Positions 34,561-42,701 of a stretch of DNA of 55,393 bases are shown here, piece after piece. Each line of letters opens with the position of its first letter. Within the stretch, counting starts at the first letter, position 1. The notes beneath the pieces were generated by a model. That model was not told the origin of the DNA. It searched no databases and worked only from the letters and a program-made list of their open reading frames with translations. Source of the DNA: Pyrinomonadaceae bacterium (GTDB taxonomy: Bacteria > Acidobacteriota > Blastocatellia > Pyrinomonadales > Pyrinomonadaceae); NCBI GenBank assembly GCA_030841105.1, contig JAVEDE010000055.1:1-55393 (forward strand). Reading direction: 5' to 3'. The position numbers and the translations under genes were made by a program.

Positions 34561-35385
34561 TTAGATCACGTCGGCGAAATTTTTGCGCGTCTTGGCGAAC
34601 CACCAGTAGCCGCAGACGAAGACGACGAGGGCGAAGGCGGTGAAATAGGCGAGGCCAGTCCAGTCGGGCGACGCGCCTTCGAGGATGACGCGGCGATAGT
34701 TTCTGACGAGCGGCGTGAACGGGTTGGCGTTGATGAACGCTTGGTAACGCGCGGGCACGATCCCTTCCGGGTAGATGATCGGCGTCAGGAACATCCACGC
34801 GACGAGCAGCAGCGAGACGACCTGCGCCGTATCGCGCAAAAAGACGCCGAGCGAAGCGACGAGCCACGCCGCGCCGAGCATCAAGACGAGTTGCGGCAGG
34901 ACGAGCGCGGGCAGCCACAAGATCGTCGGGTGGAGTTCGCGCCGGATGAGCAGGACGCCCGCGACGAGCACGATTGTGCCGAGCATCTGCGTCGCGAGCG
35001 CGGCTAACACCTGCGCCACCGGCAACGCTTCGAGCGGGAAGACCACGCGCTTGACGAGGTTCGCGTGCGCGACGATGACGTTCGACGAGACCTGCAACGA
35101 ATCTTGAAAAGCCGTCCACGGCAAGAGCGCGCAGAAGAGGTAGAGCGCGTAGTCCCACGCCGTCCCGCGCTCGCCGAAGCGCGCGCCGAAAATCCCCGCG
35201 AAAATGAACGTGTAGATGGCGATCATCACGGCGGGCGTCAGCATCGCCCACACCACGCCGAGCGCCGACCCGCGATAACGCGCCGCCAACTCGCGCCGCG
35301 CCAGCGAACGGATCAACTCGAACCGCCCCGGCAACTCCCACAAAGGCCGCCACACCAACCGTCGCGAATCCTGCGCCGAAATCAT
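34561..35385 (-). CDS. wzm: ABC-2 type polysaccharide export permease (Wzm-like)
   Basis: 274 residues from the ATG at 35385. The in-frame extension to 35520 is translated heptad repeat (LVTCHSS/LVTCHLS) and is not likely coded. Six transmembrane helices are visible, with the RELAARYRGSALGVVWAMLTPAVMIAIYTFIF start and the FLTPIIYP motif typical of Wzm/TagG/RfbA permeases. The partner is Wzt at 35657, encoded divergently; usually the two genes are in tandem. Element E9 fills the divergent spacer. The family exports lipid-linked O-antigen or other glycans through the inner membrane. Confidence 0.9.
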   Translation of the reverse strand: MISAQDSRRLVWRPLWELPGRFELIRSLARRELAARYRGSALGVVWAMLTPAVMIAIYTFIFAGIFGARFGERGTAWDYALYLFCALLPWTAFQDSLQVSSNVIVAHANLVKRVVFPLEALPVAQVLAALATQMLGTIVLVAGVLLIRRELHPTILWLPALVLPQLVLMLGAAWLVASLGVFLRDTAQVVSLLLVAWMFLTPIIYPEGIVPARYQAFINANPFTPLVRNYRRVILEGASPDWTGLAYFTAFALVVFVCGYWWFAKTRKNFADVI

Positions 35386-35408
35386 TCCGGCATTGTAAAC
35401 AATAGCGG

Positions 35409-35613
35409 GTGACAAGTGACAGGTGACAAGAGCCGAGAACAGTGACGAGTGACAGGTGACAAGTGACAAGTTGGAACAAAAGATGTAAACCGTTGAAAGC
35501 CTTGCATCGTGAATCGTCAATCGTGCATAGACGAAGGTCGGCTTTCTCTATGCACGATTGACGATTCACGATTTACTGTTTTGTCTCGTCACTTGTCACC
35601 TGTCACTCGTCAC
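35409..35613. repeat. Nested heptad palindrome E9 between wzm and wzt
   Basis: Two left GTGACRR arrays (35409-35430 and 35442-35470), an inner perfect 25-nt inverted pair (35506-35530 and 35548-35572) of GTGAATC/GTCAATC units, and a right outer array of four heptamers (35586-35613). The 28-nt outer arms 35442-35469 and 35586-35613 match at 27 positions. It fills most of the 271-bp divergent spacer. Confidence 0.92.
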
Positions 35614-35656
35614 TGCTCTTGTGCTCTTGTCACTGTTTGCATTAGGGTTTGCAGTT

Positions 35657-37111
35657 ATGAGCAAGGCATTGCGCGTCGAAGGGGTGGCGAAGCAGTATCG
35701 CATCTACGAACACCCGAGCGACCGCCTGAAAGAGACGCTGACGCGCGGGTGGCTGAAGCGACACCGCGAGTTCTGGGCGTTGCGCGAAATCAGTTTCGAG
35801 ATCGAGCGCGGCACGACGGTCGGCATCGTCGGGCCGAACGGTAGCGGCAAGTCAACGCTCTTGCAGATCATCACGGGCACGCTCGCGCCGACGCACGGCG
35901 ACGTGCAGGTCGAGGGACGCGTCGCCGCGCTGCTCGAACTCGGCGCGGGCTTCAACCTCGAATTCACCGGCCTCGAAAACGTCTACATGAACGCCGCGCT
36001 GATGGGCTTCTCGCGCGCCGACACCGACGCGCGGCTCGCACGCATCGAACGCTTCGCGGAGATCGGCGACTTCCTGCACCAGCCCGTCAAGACGTATTCG
36101 TCGGGCATGTACGTGCGCCTCGCCTTCGCCATCGCCGTCAACACCGACCCGGATATTCTCGTCGTTGATGAGGCATTGTCGGTCGGCGACACGATCTTCC
36201 AGCACCGCTGCGTGCGTCGCATCAAGGAGATGCAGGAGGCGGGAACGACGATCCTCTTCGTCTCGCACGAGCCGACGCTGGTGCGCGCCCTCTGCTCGCG
36301 CGCGATCCTCTTGAACGCCGGAAGGATGATCGCCGACGGCACGCCGATGGAAGTGCTCAACCGTTACCAGCGCGTGATCATGGCGCGCGAAGAGGCTTAC
36401 GCCGGAGAGGGCGACGGCGCAGAGACGACGGCGGCGGGCGTGGCGGCGACGCAGGGGGATGAGATGGCCGCTGGCGAGAATGAAGATGCGGGAGCAGAGG
36501 GCGCGGCGGGGTCAGTCGCGGTTGATGCGGCGGGCGGGGTCGCGCGTCAGCCTTTGCAGTATTCTTACCGTCACGGAAACAAGCGTGCGGAAGTGATCGG
36601 CGCGGAGTTGGTTGACGGGACAAACGGCCGCGCGGTCGAGTTGGTCGAGACGGGCGACGCGGTGGCGGTGCGTTTGCGCGTGCTGTTTCACGAAGACGTG
36701 GCCGAACCTGTGTGCGGATTTATGATTCGCAATCGGCACGGCATCAACGTCTACGGGACGAACACGGAGCAGCGCGGGCAGCCGATGGGCGCGGCGCGGC
36801 GCGGCGACGTGATCGAGGCCGTGTTCACGTTCCGTTGCTGGCTCGGACAGGAACATTATTTCGTCTCGGTGGCGGCGCACACGCCCGACGGCGAAGCCTT
36901 CGACTGGCTCGACGGCGCGATCTTCTTTCGCGTCTCGTGCGCCGTGGAGATGGAGGGCATCGCGAACCTCGACGCGCGCGTCACGACGCGGCGCGTCGGA
37001 GTTGAAGGGCGTGACGGGAATACGACGGCGGCGATGACGGGCGGCGAGAGTGTGGACGAACGCGCGACGGGCGATGAGACGCGCGCAATCGAAGCACGGG
37101 CGAAGAGTTGA
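35657..37111 (+). CDS. wzt: ABC transporter ATP-binding protein with glycan-binding C-domain (Wzt-like)
   Basis: 484 residues from the ATG at 35657; the upstream in-frame part derives from element E9. Nucleotide-binding domain: Walker A GPNGSGKST at residues 59-67, signature YSSGMYVRLAFA, Walker B ILVVDEALSVGD. The LELGAGFNLEFTGLENVYMNA segment is typical of Wzt/TagH. After an acidic Gly/Ala linker (about 255-300) comes a beta-sandwich domain (305-440) with FMIRNRHGINVYGTNT, the Wzt C-domain that recognises the glycan terminus. It pairs with Wzm encoded divergently. The stop overlaps the next ATG (TGATG). Confidence 0.9.
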   Translation: MSKALRVEGVAKQYRIYEHPSDRLKETLTRGWLKRHREFWALREISFEIERGTTVGIVGPNGSGKSTLLQIITGTLAPTHGDVQVEGRVAALLELGAGFNLEFTGLENVYMNAALMGFSRADTDARLARIERFAEIGDFLHQPVKTYSSGMYVRLAFAIAVNTDPDILVVDEALSVGDTIFQHRCVRRIKEMQEAGTTILFVSHEPTLVRALCSRAILLNAGRMIADGTPMEVLNRYQRVIMAREEAYAGEGDGAETTAAGVAATQGDEMAAGENEDAGAEGAAGSVAVDAAGGVARQPLQYSYRHGNKRAEVIGAELVDGTNGRAVELVETGDAVAVRLRVLFHEDVAEPVCGFMIRNRHGINVYGTNTEQRGQPMGAARRGDVIEAVFTFRCWLGQEHYFVSVAAHTPDGEAFDWLDGAIFFRVSCAVEMEGIANLDARVTTRRVGVEGRDGNTTAAMTGGESVDERATGDETRAIEARAKS

Positions 37112-38157
37112 TGATCGAAGTGGACGACACGAAACCCAACGCGGGAGAGACGGCGACGGCGGCAGCGCACCGTGGCGACGAGTCGGCGTCGCCCGTCCTT
37201 GCGTCAACCGACTCGCACGTCGTCGCGCCGGACGACTCGCACGTCGAGCCGCTCGTGCTGCAACCGGACTTCCGTGCGGGCGAGAGGTCGCAGTATCACG
37301 TCGCGGAGTTGCTCGCCTTTCACGATCAGCATTTTGTCGAAGGCGTCTACCGGGCGATTCTGGGGCGCGCGCCGTTTCCGGCCGAGGGCGCGCGCGCGTT
37401 GGACGAGTTGCGCGGCGGGCGGGCGGGTAAAGTCGAGATCATCGAACGACTGTCGGCGTCGCCGGAAGCGGCGGGGCGGGGCGTGCGCGTCGAAGGTCTG
37501 CCGTCGCCTTTGATGCGGCGTCTCGGCCGCGTGCCCGTCGTCGGCTACCTGTTGCGGCTCGCGCGCGCGCTCGTGCGGCTGCCCGTCTTGATGCAGCACC
37601 AGCAGCAATTTGAAATCTACGCGCTCGCCCAACAGCAACTCATCGCCGACTACTTGAACCGCACGCTCTCGCAATTCGCGCGCGGGAGCGCGACGACGGC
37701 GGGCGTCGTTGAAGCGTCGCCCGTCGTCTCGTCGCCGCACGCCGAGACCGTCGAGGTGTTGGAGATGTTCGCCGACGCGCTGCTCGAACTGTCGAACAGT
37801 CATGCCGAGTTGGAGGCGCGGACGCAGACGTTGCAGGACGAGACACAGACGCAGGTGGAGCAGGCGCAGGCCGCGCTCACGGAGTTGACCGCCGCCATCA
37901 CCGCGCAACAGCAACTCGCCGAGACGCTCCGGCGCGAGCAGCAACTCGCGTCCGACGCGCAACAGGAATTTTTGATTCAGGAGCAGCGCGTGATCGTGGA
38001 GACGCAACAGGTCGTCCTCGAAGAGTTGCGCGAAGAGTTGCGCGCGCTCGCCGCGAAGCAACAGAGAGCGCGCGAAGAATTCGACGCCGAGGTGCGCCGC
38101 CTGCGTTCGCTGCAAGAGGCGGCGTCGGCGCGTGAGAATTTTTCCGGTCAAGCATGA
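37111..38157 (+). CDS. DUF4214 domain plus long coiled-coil protein
   Basis: 348 residues from the ATG at 37111, overlapping the wzt stop by one base. An acidic N-terminal tail leads to a DUF4214 domain at about residues 60-135 (HDQHFVEGVYRAILGRAPFPAEGARALDELRGG), then an amphipathic segment (RRLGRVPVVGYLLRLARALVRLP) typical of membrane-associated glycan proteins, and a coiled coil from about 200 to the end (QAALTELTAAITAQQQLAETLRREQQ...). In ABC-dependent O-antigen systems the WbdD coiled coil acts as a chain-length ruler; this protein could play such a role next to Wzt, which is inference. The stop overlaps the GT start (ATGA). Confidence 0.82.
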   Translation: MIEVDDTKPNAGETATAAAHRGDESASPVLASTDSHVVAPDDSHVEPLVLQPDFRAGERSQYHVAELLAFHDQHFVEGVYRAILGRAPFPAEGARALDELRGGRAGKVEIIERLSASPEAAGRGVRVEGLPSPLMRRLGRVPVVGYLLRLARALVRLPVLMQHQQQFEIYALAQQQLIADYLNRTLSQFARGSATTAGVVEASPVVSSPHAETVEVLEMFADALLELSNSHAELEARTQTLQDETQTQVEQAQAALTELTAAITAQQQLAETLRREQQLASDAQQEFLIQEQRVIVETQQVVLEELREELRALAAKQQRAREEFDAEVRRLRSLQEAASARENFSGQA

Positions 38158-40715
38158 AGCCGTTCGCCATCGTCATCCCGTGGTTCGGAGCGGAGTTGAA
38201 AGGCGGAGCCGAGCAGCAAGCCTTTCAGATCGCGACGCGGCTCGCCGCGCGCGACATTGACGTGGAAGTCTTGACCACCTGCTGCCGCTCGTTTCAAGAC
38301 GACTGGGCGACCAACCACCACCCGCCGGGACTCTCGCGCGAACACGGCTTGGGCGTCCGTCGCTTCCCCGTCGGCGCGCGCGACGCGGAGGCTTTTGATC
38401 TGGTCAACGCGAAACTGCTCGCGCTCGCGCCGCGCGACCTGCGTCCGGGCGTCTCGCCCCTCTCCGAAGCGGACGCCGAAATCTTCACGGGCGAGAACAT
38501 CAACTCACCCGCCCTCATCGCACACCTTAGCGCGCACGCCGACGACTATTGCGCCTTCCTCTTCATCCCCTACATGTTCGCCACGGCCACGCGCGGGTTG
38601 CCGCACGTCGCCGCGCGCGCGTTCCTGCAACCGTGCCTGCACGACGAACCGGCGGCTTACCTGCCCGCCGTCGAAGAGATGTTTCAACGCGCGCGGCTCG
38701 TCCTCTTCAACTCCGAAGGCGAACGCGAACTCGCCGCCAGACTCTACGGCGCGTCCGTCTACGCGCGCGGCCTCGTCACAGGCGAGGGCATCGAACCGCT
38801 CGACGCTTCGCCGGAACAACTCGCACGCGCGCTCCCCGTCGAACTACGGCGCGACAGCGACAGTAGCAACGGCGGCAGCGATAGGAGCGACGGCGACAGC
38901 GGCGACGGTAACGGCGGCGTCGCGCCCTTCGTCCTCTACCTCGGCCGACGCGACGAGACGAAGAACACCGGCCTGCTCGTCCGCGCCTTCATCCGATTTA
39001 AGGAACGCGCCCCGGCCTCGCCGCTCCGGCTCGTCCTCGCCGGGACGGGCGCGCACTCTTACGACGAACGCGCGCGCGGCATTTTCGATCTCGGCCTCGT
39101 CGGAGAAGACGCGAAGGCCGCGTTGCTCTCCAACTGCCGCGCGCTCTTTCAACCGAGCCGCAACGAGAGTTTTTCGCGTGCCCTGATGGAGGCTTGGAGC
39201 TATGGCGGCCGTCCCGTCGCCGCGCACCGCGAATGCCTCGCCACCGCACACGCCGTCGAACGCGCGCGTGGCGGCTGGCTCGCGGCGTCCGAAGAAGAAT
39301 GGGCGGCCGTCTTCGCACACGTCGCCGATGCACCCGACGCGGAACTCGACGCCACGGGCGCGCGCGGCCGCGCCTACGCCGCCGCACACGCCGACTGGAA
39401 CAAGGTCATCTCGCGTTACGAAGAACTGCTCCGCTCGCTCGCGGATGAATCAAGCGCAGTCGAGTCGAGCGCAGACGAGGCAAGCGCAGATGAAGTAAGC
39501 GCAGATGTGGCAAGCGCAGACGAGACGAGTGCGAATGAGCCAAGCGCGGATGAATCAACCGCGGATAAATCAAACGCGACGGCGACAACTCCGCCGCGCG
39601 CGCGCCGCGCGATCCATCAACTGCTGCCCGACATCGTTTACGGCGACGCGATCTCGAATCAGGCGCGCAACATCCGCGATCACCTGCGCGCGCGCGGCTA
39701 CGCGTCGGAGATTTTCGTCAAGCGGCGCGACGAGCGGTTGCGCGACGAGGCGCAGTTGTTCGACCCCGCGCTCGTCGCGCCCTCGGATGCGCTGCTCTAT
39801 CATCATTCCATCGGCTCGGAACTGACCGCCTTCGCCGTCGAACACAGGGGCGCGAAGTGTCTCGTCTATCACAACATCACCCCGGCCGAATATTACGCGC
39901 CCTACCGCCCCGGCTTCGCGTGGATGCTGCGGACGGGACGCGCGCACCTGCCGCGCCTCGCGCCGCACTTCCCCTGCTCCGTCGGCGACTCGGCTTTCAA
40001 CGCGGCCGAACTCGCGTCGAGCGGCTTCCCGCATCCCGGCGTGCTGCCGATCATCTGCGACCCCGCGAAGTGGAATTTGCGCGCCGACGACGCGCTCATG
40101 GATCGCTTGCAGGACGGACTCGTCAACCTACTCTTCGTCGGCCGCATCGCGCCGAACAAGAAGCAGGACGAACTCGTCGCGGCCTACGCTCTCTACCGCG
40201 AACTCGACCCGCAGTCACGCCTCGTCATCGCCGGCGAAGGTCGCGCTTCCGATCCTTACTACACGCGTCTCCTGCGCCTCATCGCCGCGCACGACTTGGA
40301 CGCGCACGTCACGGTCACCGGGCAACTGTCGGACGCCGAACTGCTGGCCTACTACCGCACGGCGCACCTATACTGGTCTCTGAGCGAACACGAAGGTTTC
40401 GGCGTGCCGCTCGTCGAAGCGATGTGGTTCGACGTGCCCGCGCTCGCCTACCGCAGCGCGGCCGTGCCGGAGACGCTCGGCGAGGCCGGGTTGACGTTCG
40501 ACCGCAAAGACGATTTGCGCCGCGTCGCCTCGCTCGCTAAGCTGCTCACGCGCGACGACGCGGACTTGCGCCACCGCACCGTCGAGGCCGGGCGCGCGCG
40601 CCGCGACGCTTTCACGCCCGCGCGCGTTCACCGGATTCTCGAAGAGTTGATCGCGCGCATGGAGAGTTCCGCCGCCGCTCCACGACAGCGGCGCGAAGTA
40701 GAAGAGGTGGCATAA
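38154..40715 (+). CDS. Double GT4-type glycosyltransferase fusion
   Basis: 853 residues. Two glycosyltransferase GT-B units are fused: residues 1-428 (IVIPWFGAELKGGAEQQAFQIATRLA; FVLYLGRRDETKN; PSRNESFSRALMEAWSYGGRPVA) and about 482-840 (LLPDIVYGDAISNQARNIRDHLRARG; LLFVGRIAPNKKQDELVAAY; SEHEGFGVPLVEAMWFDVP). Both C-terminal halves keep the E-x7-E type nucleotide-sugar site of GT4. The linker (429-481) is encoded by nine 15-bp tandem units, and the first unit also has an Asp/Ser-rich insert near 233-258. Cytoplasmic; likely adds two successive sugars to the exported glycan. ATGA overlap with the previous gene. Confidence 0.88.
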   Translation: MKPFAIVIPWFGAELKGGAEQQAFQIATRLAARDIDVEVLTTCCRSFQDDWATNHHPPGLSREHGLGVRRFPVGARDAEAFDLVNAKLLALAPRDLRPGVSPLSEADAEIFTGENINSPALIAHLSAHADDYCAFLFIPYMFATATRGLPHVAARAFLQPCLHDEPAAYLPAVEEMFQRARLVLFNSEGERELAARLYGASVYARGLVTGEGIEPLDASPEQLARALPVELRRDSDSSNGGSDRSDGDSGDGNGGVAPFVLYLGRRDETKNTGLLVRAFIRFKERAPASPLRLVLAGTGAHSYDERARGIFDLGLVGEDAKAALLSNCRALFQPSRNESFSRALMEAWSYGGRPVAAHRECLATAHAVERARGGWLAASEEEWAAVFAHVADAPDAELDATGARGRAYAAAHADWNKVISRYEELLRSLADESSAVESSADEASADEVSADVASADETSANEPSADESTADKSNATATTPPRARRAIHQLLPDIVYGDAISNQARNIRDHLRARGYASEIFVKRRDERLRDEAQLFDPALVAPSDALLYHHSIGSELTAFAVEHRGAKCLVYHNITPAEYYAPYRPGFAWMLRTGRAHLPRLAPHFPCSVGDSAFNAAELASSGFPHPGVLPIICDPAKWNLRADDALMDRLQDGLVNLLFVGRIAPNKKQDELVAAYALYRELDPQSRLVIAGEGRASDPYYTRLLRLIAAHDLDAHVTVTGQLSDAELLAYYRTAHLYWSLSEHEGFGVPLVEAMWFDVPALAYRSAAVPETLGEAGLTFDRKDDLRRVASLAKLLTRDDADLRHRTVEAGRARRDAFTPARVHRILEELIARMESSAAAPRQRREVEEVA
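38855..38930 (+). repeat. In-frame AGC/GAC-rich array in first GT4 domain
   Basis: GACAGC/GGCAGC-type units encode an Asp/Ser/Gly-rich loop immediately before the second Rossmann half (VAPFVLYLGRRD). It resembles the array at 33430-33508 in the ligase gene. Confidence 0.75.
39451..39585 (+). repeat. Nine 15-bp tandem units coding the GT linker
   Basis: Nine consecutive 15-bp units from 39451 to 39585, most of the form xxAAGCGCAGAYGAR, encode the pentapeptide pattern xSADE that separates the two GT4 domains. The units keep phase and differ mainly at the first and last codons. Confidence 0.92.
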
Positions 40716-40719
40716 ACTC

Positions 40720-41775
40720 TTGAGTTCGACGACGAGAGAAACGGGGACGGTGACAAAGCCCGCGACGCGCCATACGGCTGTGGCGGCGGGCGAGTCGCGT
40801 TTGACGGGCACGACCGCAAACGCGCGGTCGGACAGTGCGCCCGTGCTCGCCATCGTCGTGCCGTGTCTCAACGAGGAACTCGTCATTGGCGACACCGTGC
40901 GCCGCCTCTGCGAAGTTTTGCAGAAACTCTCGGCCGCCGGGAAAGTTGACGCGGAGAGTTTCGTCTACCTTGTTGACGACGGCAGCCGCGACCGGACGTG
41001 GGCGGTCGTCGAGGAACTGCACGCGCTTGATGCGCGCGTCAAAGGTCTCAAACTCGTGCGCAACGTCGGCACGCAAAACGCCCTGCTCGCCGGTCTGCTC
41101 GGCGTCAAAGAACACGCCGATTGCGTCGTCACGATTGACGCGGATTTGCAGCAGGACGAGGCCGTCATCGAGACGTTTCTGGAGAAGTATCGCGCGGGCG
41201 CGCACATCGTCTACGGCGTGCGGCGCGGGCGCGGCGATTCTTACTTGAAGAAGGCCACCTCCGGCTTCTTCTACAACCTGATGCGTTTGATGGGCGCGAA
41301 GATCATCAAGCACCACTCGGAATACCGCCTCGTCTCGCGTCAGGCGATTGACGCCATCTCGGAATATCGCGAGTACAATTTGTTCCTGCGCGGGATATTT
41401 GTGGACATCGGCTATCAATCGGAGATCGTGCCGTTCACCGTCAGGCGGCGCGGCGCGGGCAAGTCGAAACACGACTTCCGCAAACTCGCGTCGCTCGCGC
41501 TCGACGGCATCACGTCGTTCAGCATCGTGCCGCTGCGTCTCGTCACAGTTGCCGGGATGCTCGTCTTCCTGTTCAGCGTGCTCATGACGCTCTTCTACCT
41601 CTATCACAAAATCAAGGGGCACACGCCGCCCGGTTGGGCGGGCACGATCATCCCCATCTATTTTCTCGGCGGCGTCCAGATCATGTTCCTAGGGATCGTC
41701 GGCGAGTACATCGGCAAGATTTACCAAGAGACCAAAGCGCGCCCGCGCTACATCAAAGACACCGAACTGTTTTGA
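40720..41775 (+). CDS. GT2 polyprenyl-phosphate glycosyltransferase (GtrB/CsbB-like)
   Basis: 351 residues, TTG start 4 nt after the GT4 stop. A variable 40-residue N-terminus is followed by a GT-A domain: LAIVVPCLNEE, YLVDDGSRDRTW, GTQNALLAGLLGVKEHADCVVTIDADLQQD (DxD-like metal site) and YGVRRGRGDSYLKK. Two C-terminal transmembrane helices (about 275-297 and 312-335) follow, as in GtrB, CsbB and DpmI, which make polyprenyl-phosphate sugars at the cytoplasmic face. YfhO-family proteins, which use such donors, are encoded nearby. Confidence 0.92.
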   Translation: MSSTTRETGTVTKPATRHTAVAAGESRLTGTTANARSDSAPVLAIVVPCLNEELVIGDTVRRLCEVLQKLSAAGKVDAESFVYLVDDGSRDRTWAVVEELHALDARVKGLKLVRNVGTQNALLAGLLGVKEHADCVVTIDADLQQDEAVIETFLEKYRAGAHIVYGVRRGRGDSYLKKATSGFFYNLMRLMGAKIIKHHSEYRLVSRQAIDAISEYREYNLFLRGIFVDIGYQSEIVPFTVRRRGAGKSKHDFRKLASLALDGITSFSIVPLRLVTVAGMLVFLFSVLMTLFYLYHKIKGHTPPGWAGTIIPIYFLGGVQIMFLGIVGEYIGKIYQETKARPRYIKDTELF

Positions 41776-42683
41776 GTTCCATCCAGACCACACCAGACCG
41801 ACCCGCCAACGCCGCCGCCGACGCACGCGCGGCGACCGGCAACTCCTGCGTCGTGTGCGGGCACGACGACGCGGCCGCGCCGCTCTATCCCGGCATCCTA
41901 CGTTGCCGCGCCTGCGGCTACGTCTACGCCGACATGCGCCTGACGGACGAGGAACTCTTCTCGCTCTACAACGAGGAGTTTTTCACCGGCGCGGAGTTCA
42001 GCGACTACGCCGCGGACGCGAAATTCTTCCGTAAAAATTTCGCCCTGCGCCTCGGCGAACTAAAAAAATTCCTCGACCCCGCGCGCCACCGCCGACTGCT
42101 TGAGATCGGCTGCGCCTACGGCTTCTTCCTCGACGTGGCGCGCGAAGAGTTTGAGCACGTCGAAGGTATAGACATCACGGACGAAGGCGTGCGTTACGCG
42201 CGCGAAGAGTTGAAGCTCGACGTGGTGCAGGCGGACTTTCTCGCGCACGACTACGGCGCGCGGAAGTTTGACGTGGTCTGCATGTGGGACACCATCGAAC
42301 ATTTGCGCGAGCCGCACCGTTACGTCGAGAAGATCGCGGCGCACACCGAGCGGGGCGCGCTCTTGACCATCACCACCGCCGACGTTGACAGCTTCAACGC
42401 GAAACTCAGGAAAGATAAGTGGCGCATGATCCACCCGCCCACGCACCTCCACTATTTCTCCGCCAGAACGCTCGCCCAACTGCTCGACAGGTACGGCTTC
42501 GATGTCGTCTACAACCGCTACTGCGGCTTCTACCGCAGCATCGGCAACATGGCCTACAACGTCCTCGTCCTGCGCCAGCAGAAGCCGCAACTCTACCGCC
42601 CGCTCGAACGCCTCGGCGTCGGCGGCTTAGGCTTCTACCTCAACCTCTACGACATCATGTACGTCATCGCGCGGCGGCGTTGA
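41772..42683 (+). CDS. SAM-dependent methyltransferase with N-terminal zinc ribbon
   Basis: 303 residues with a TTG at 41772 that overlaps the GT2 stop as TTGA. N-terminal CVVCGHDD...CRACGYVYA forms a zinc ribbon (two CxxC), followed by a class I methyltransferase domain with LLEIGCAYGFFLDVAREEFEHVEGIDI (motif I and acidic loop), VVCMWDTIEHLREP and a Methyltransf_23-like C-terminus. Such fused zinc-ribbon methyltransferases are common in surface-glycan clusters and modify sugars. Earlier in-frame openings to 41634 are inside the GT2 gene. Confidence 0.87.
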   Translation: MSSIQTTPDRPANAAADARAATGNSCVVCGHDDAAAPLYPGILRCRACGYVYADMRLTDEELFSLYNEEFFTGAEFSDYAADAKFFRKNFALRLGELKKFLDPARHRRLLEIGCAYGFFLDVAREEFEHVEGIDITDEGVRYAREELKLDVVQADFLAHDYGARKFDVVCMWDTIEHLREPHRYVEKIAAHTERGALLTITTADVDSFNAKLRKDKWRMIHPPTHLHYFSARTLAQLLDRYGFDVVYNRYCGFYRSIGNMAYNVLVLRQQKPQLYRPLERLGVGGLGFYLNLYDIMYVIARRR

Positions 42684-42701
42684 CGCGGGAAGTGAAAACC
42701 A

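Noticed and set aside
35386..35520. N-terminal extension of Wzm reading LVTCHSS/LVTCHLS
   Set aside because: It is the translation of heptad element E9, has no ribosome site, and precedes a good start at 35385.
12413..35613. Regular short repeats suggestive of CRISPR arrays
   Set aside because: The units are 7 bp, have no spacers of constant length, form inverted arms, and no cas genes are present.
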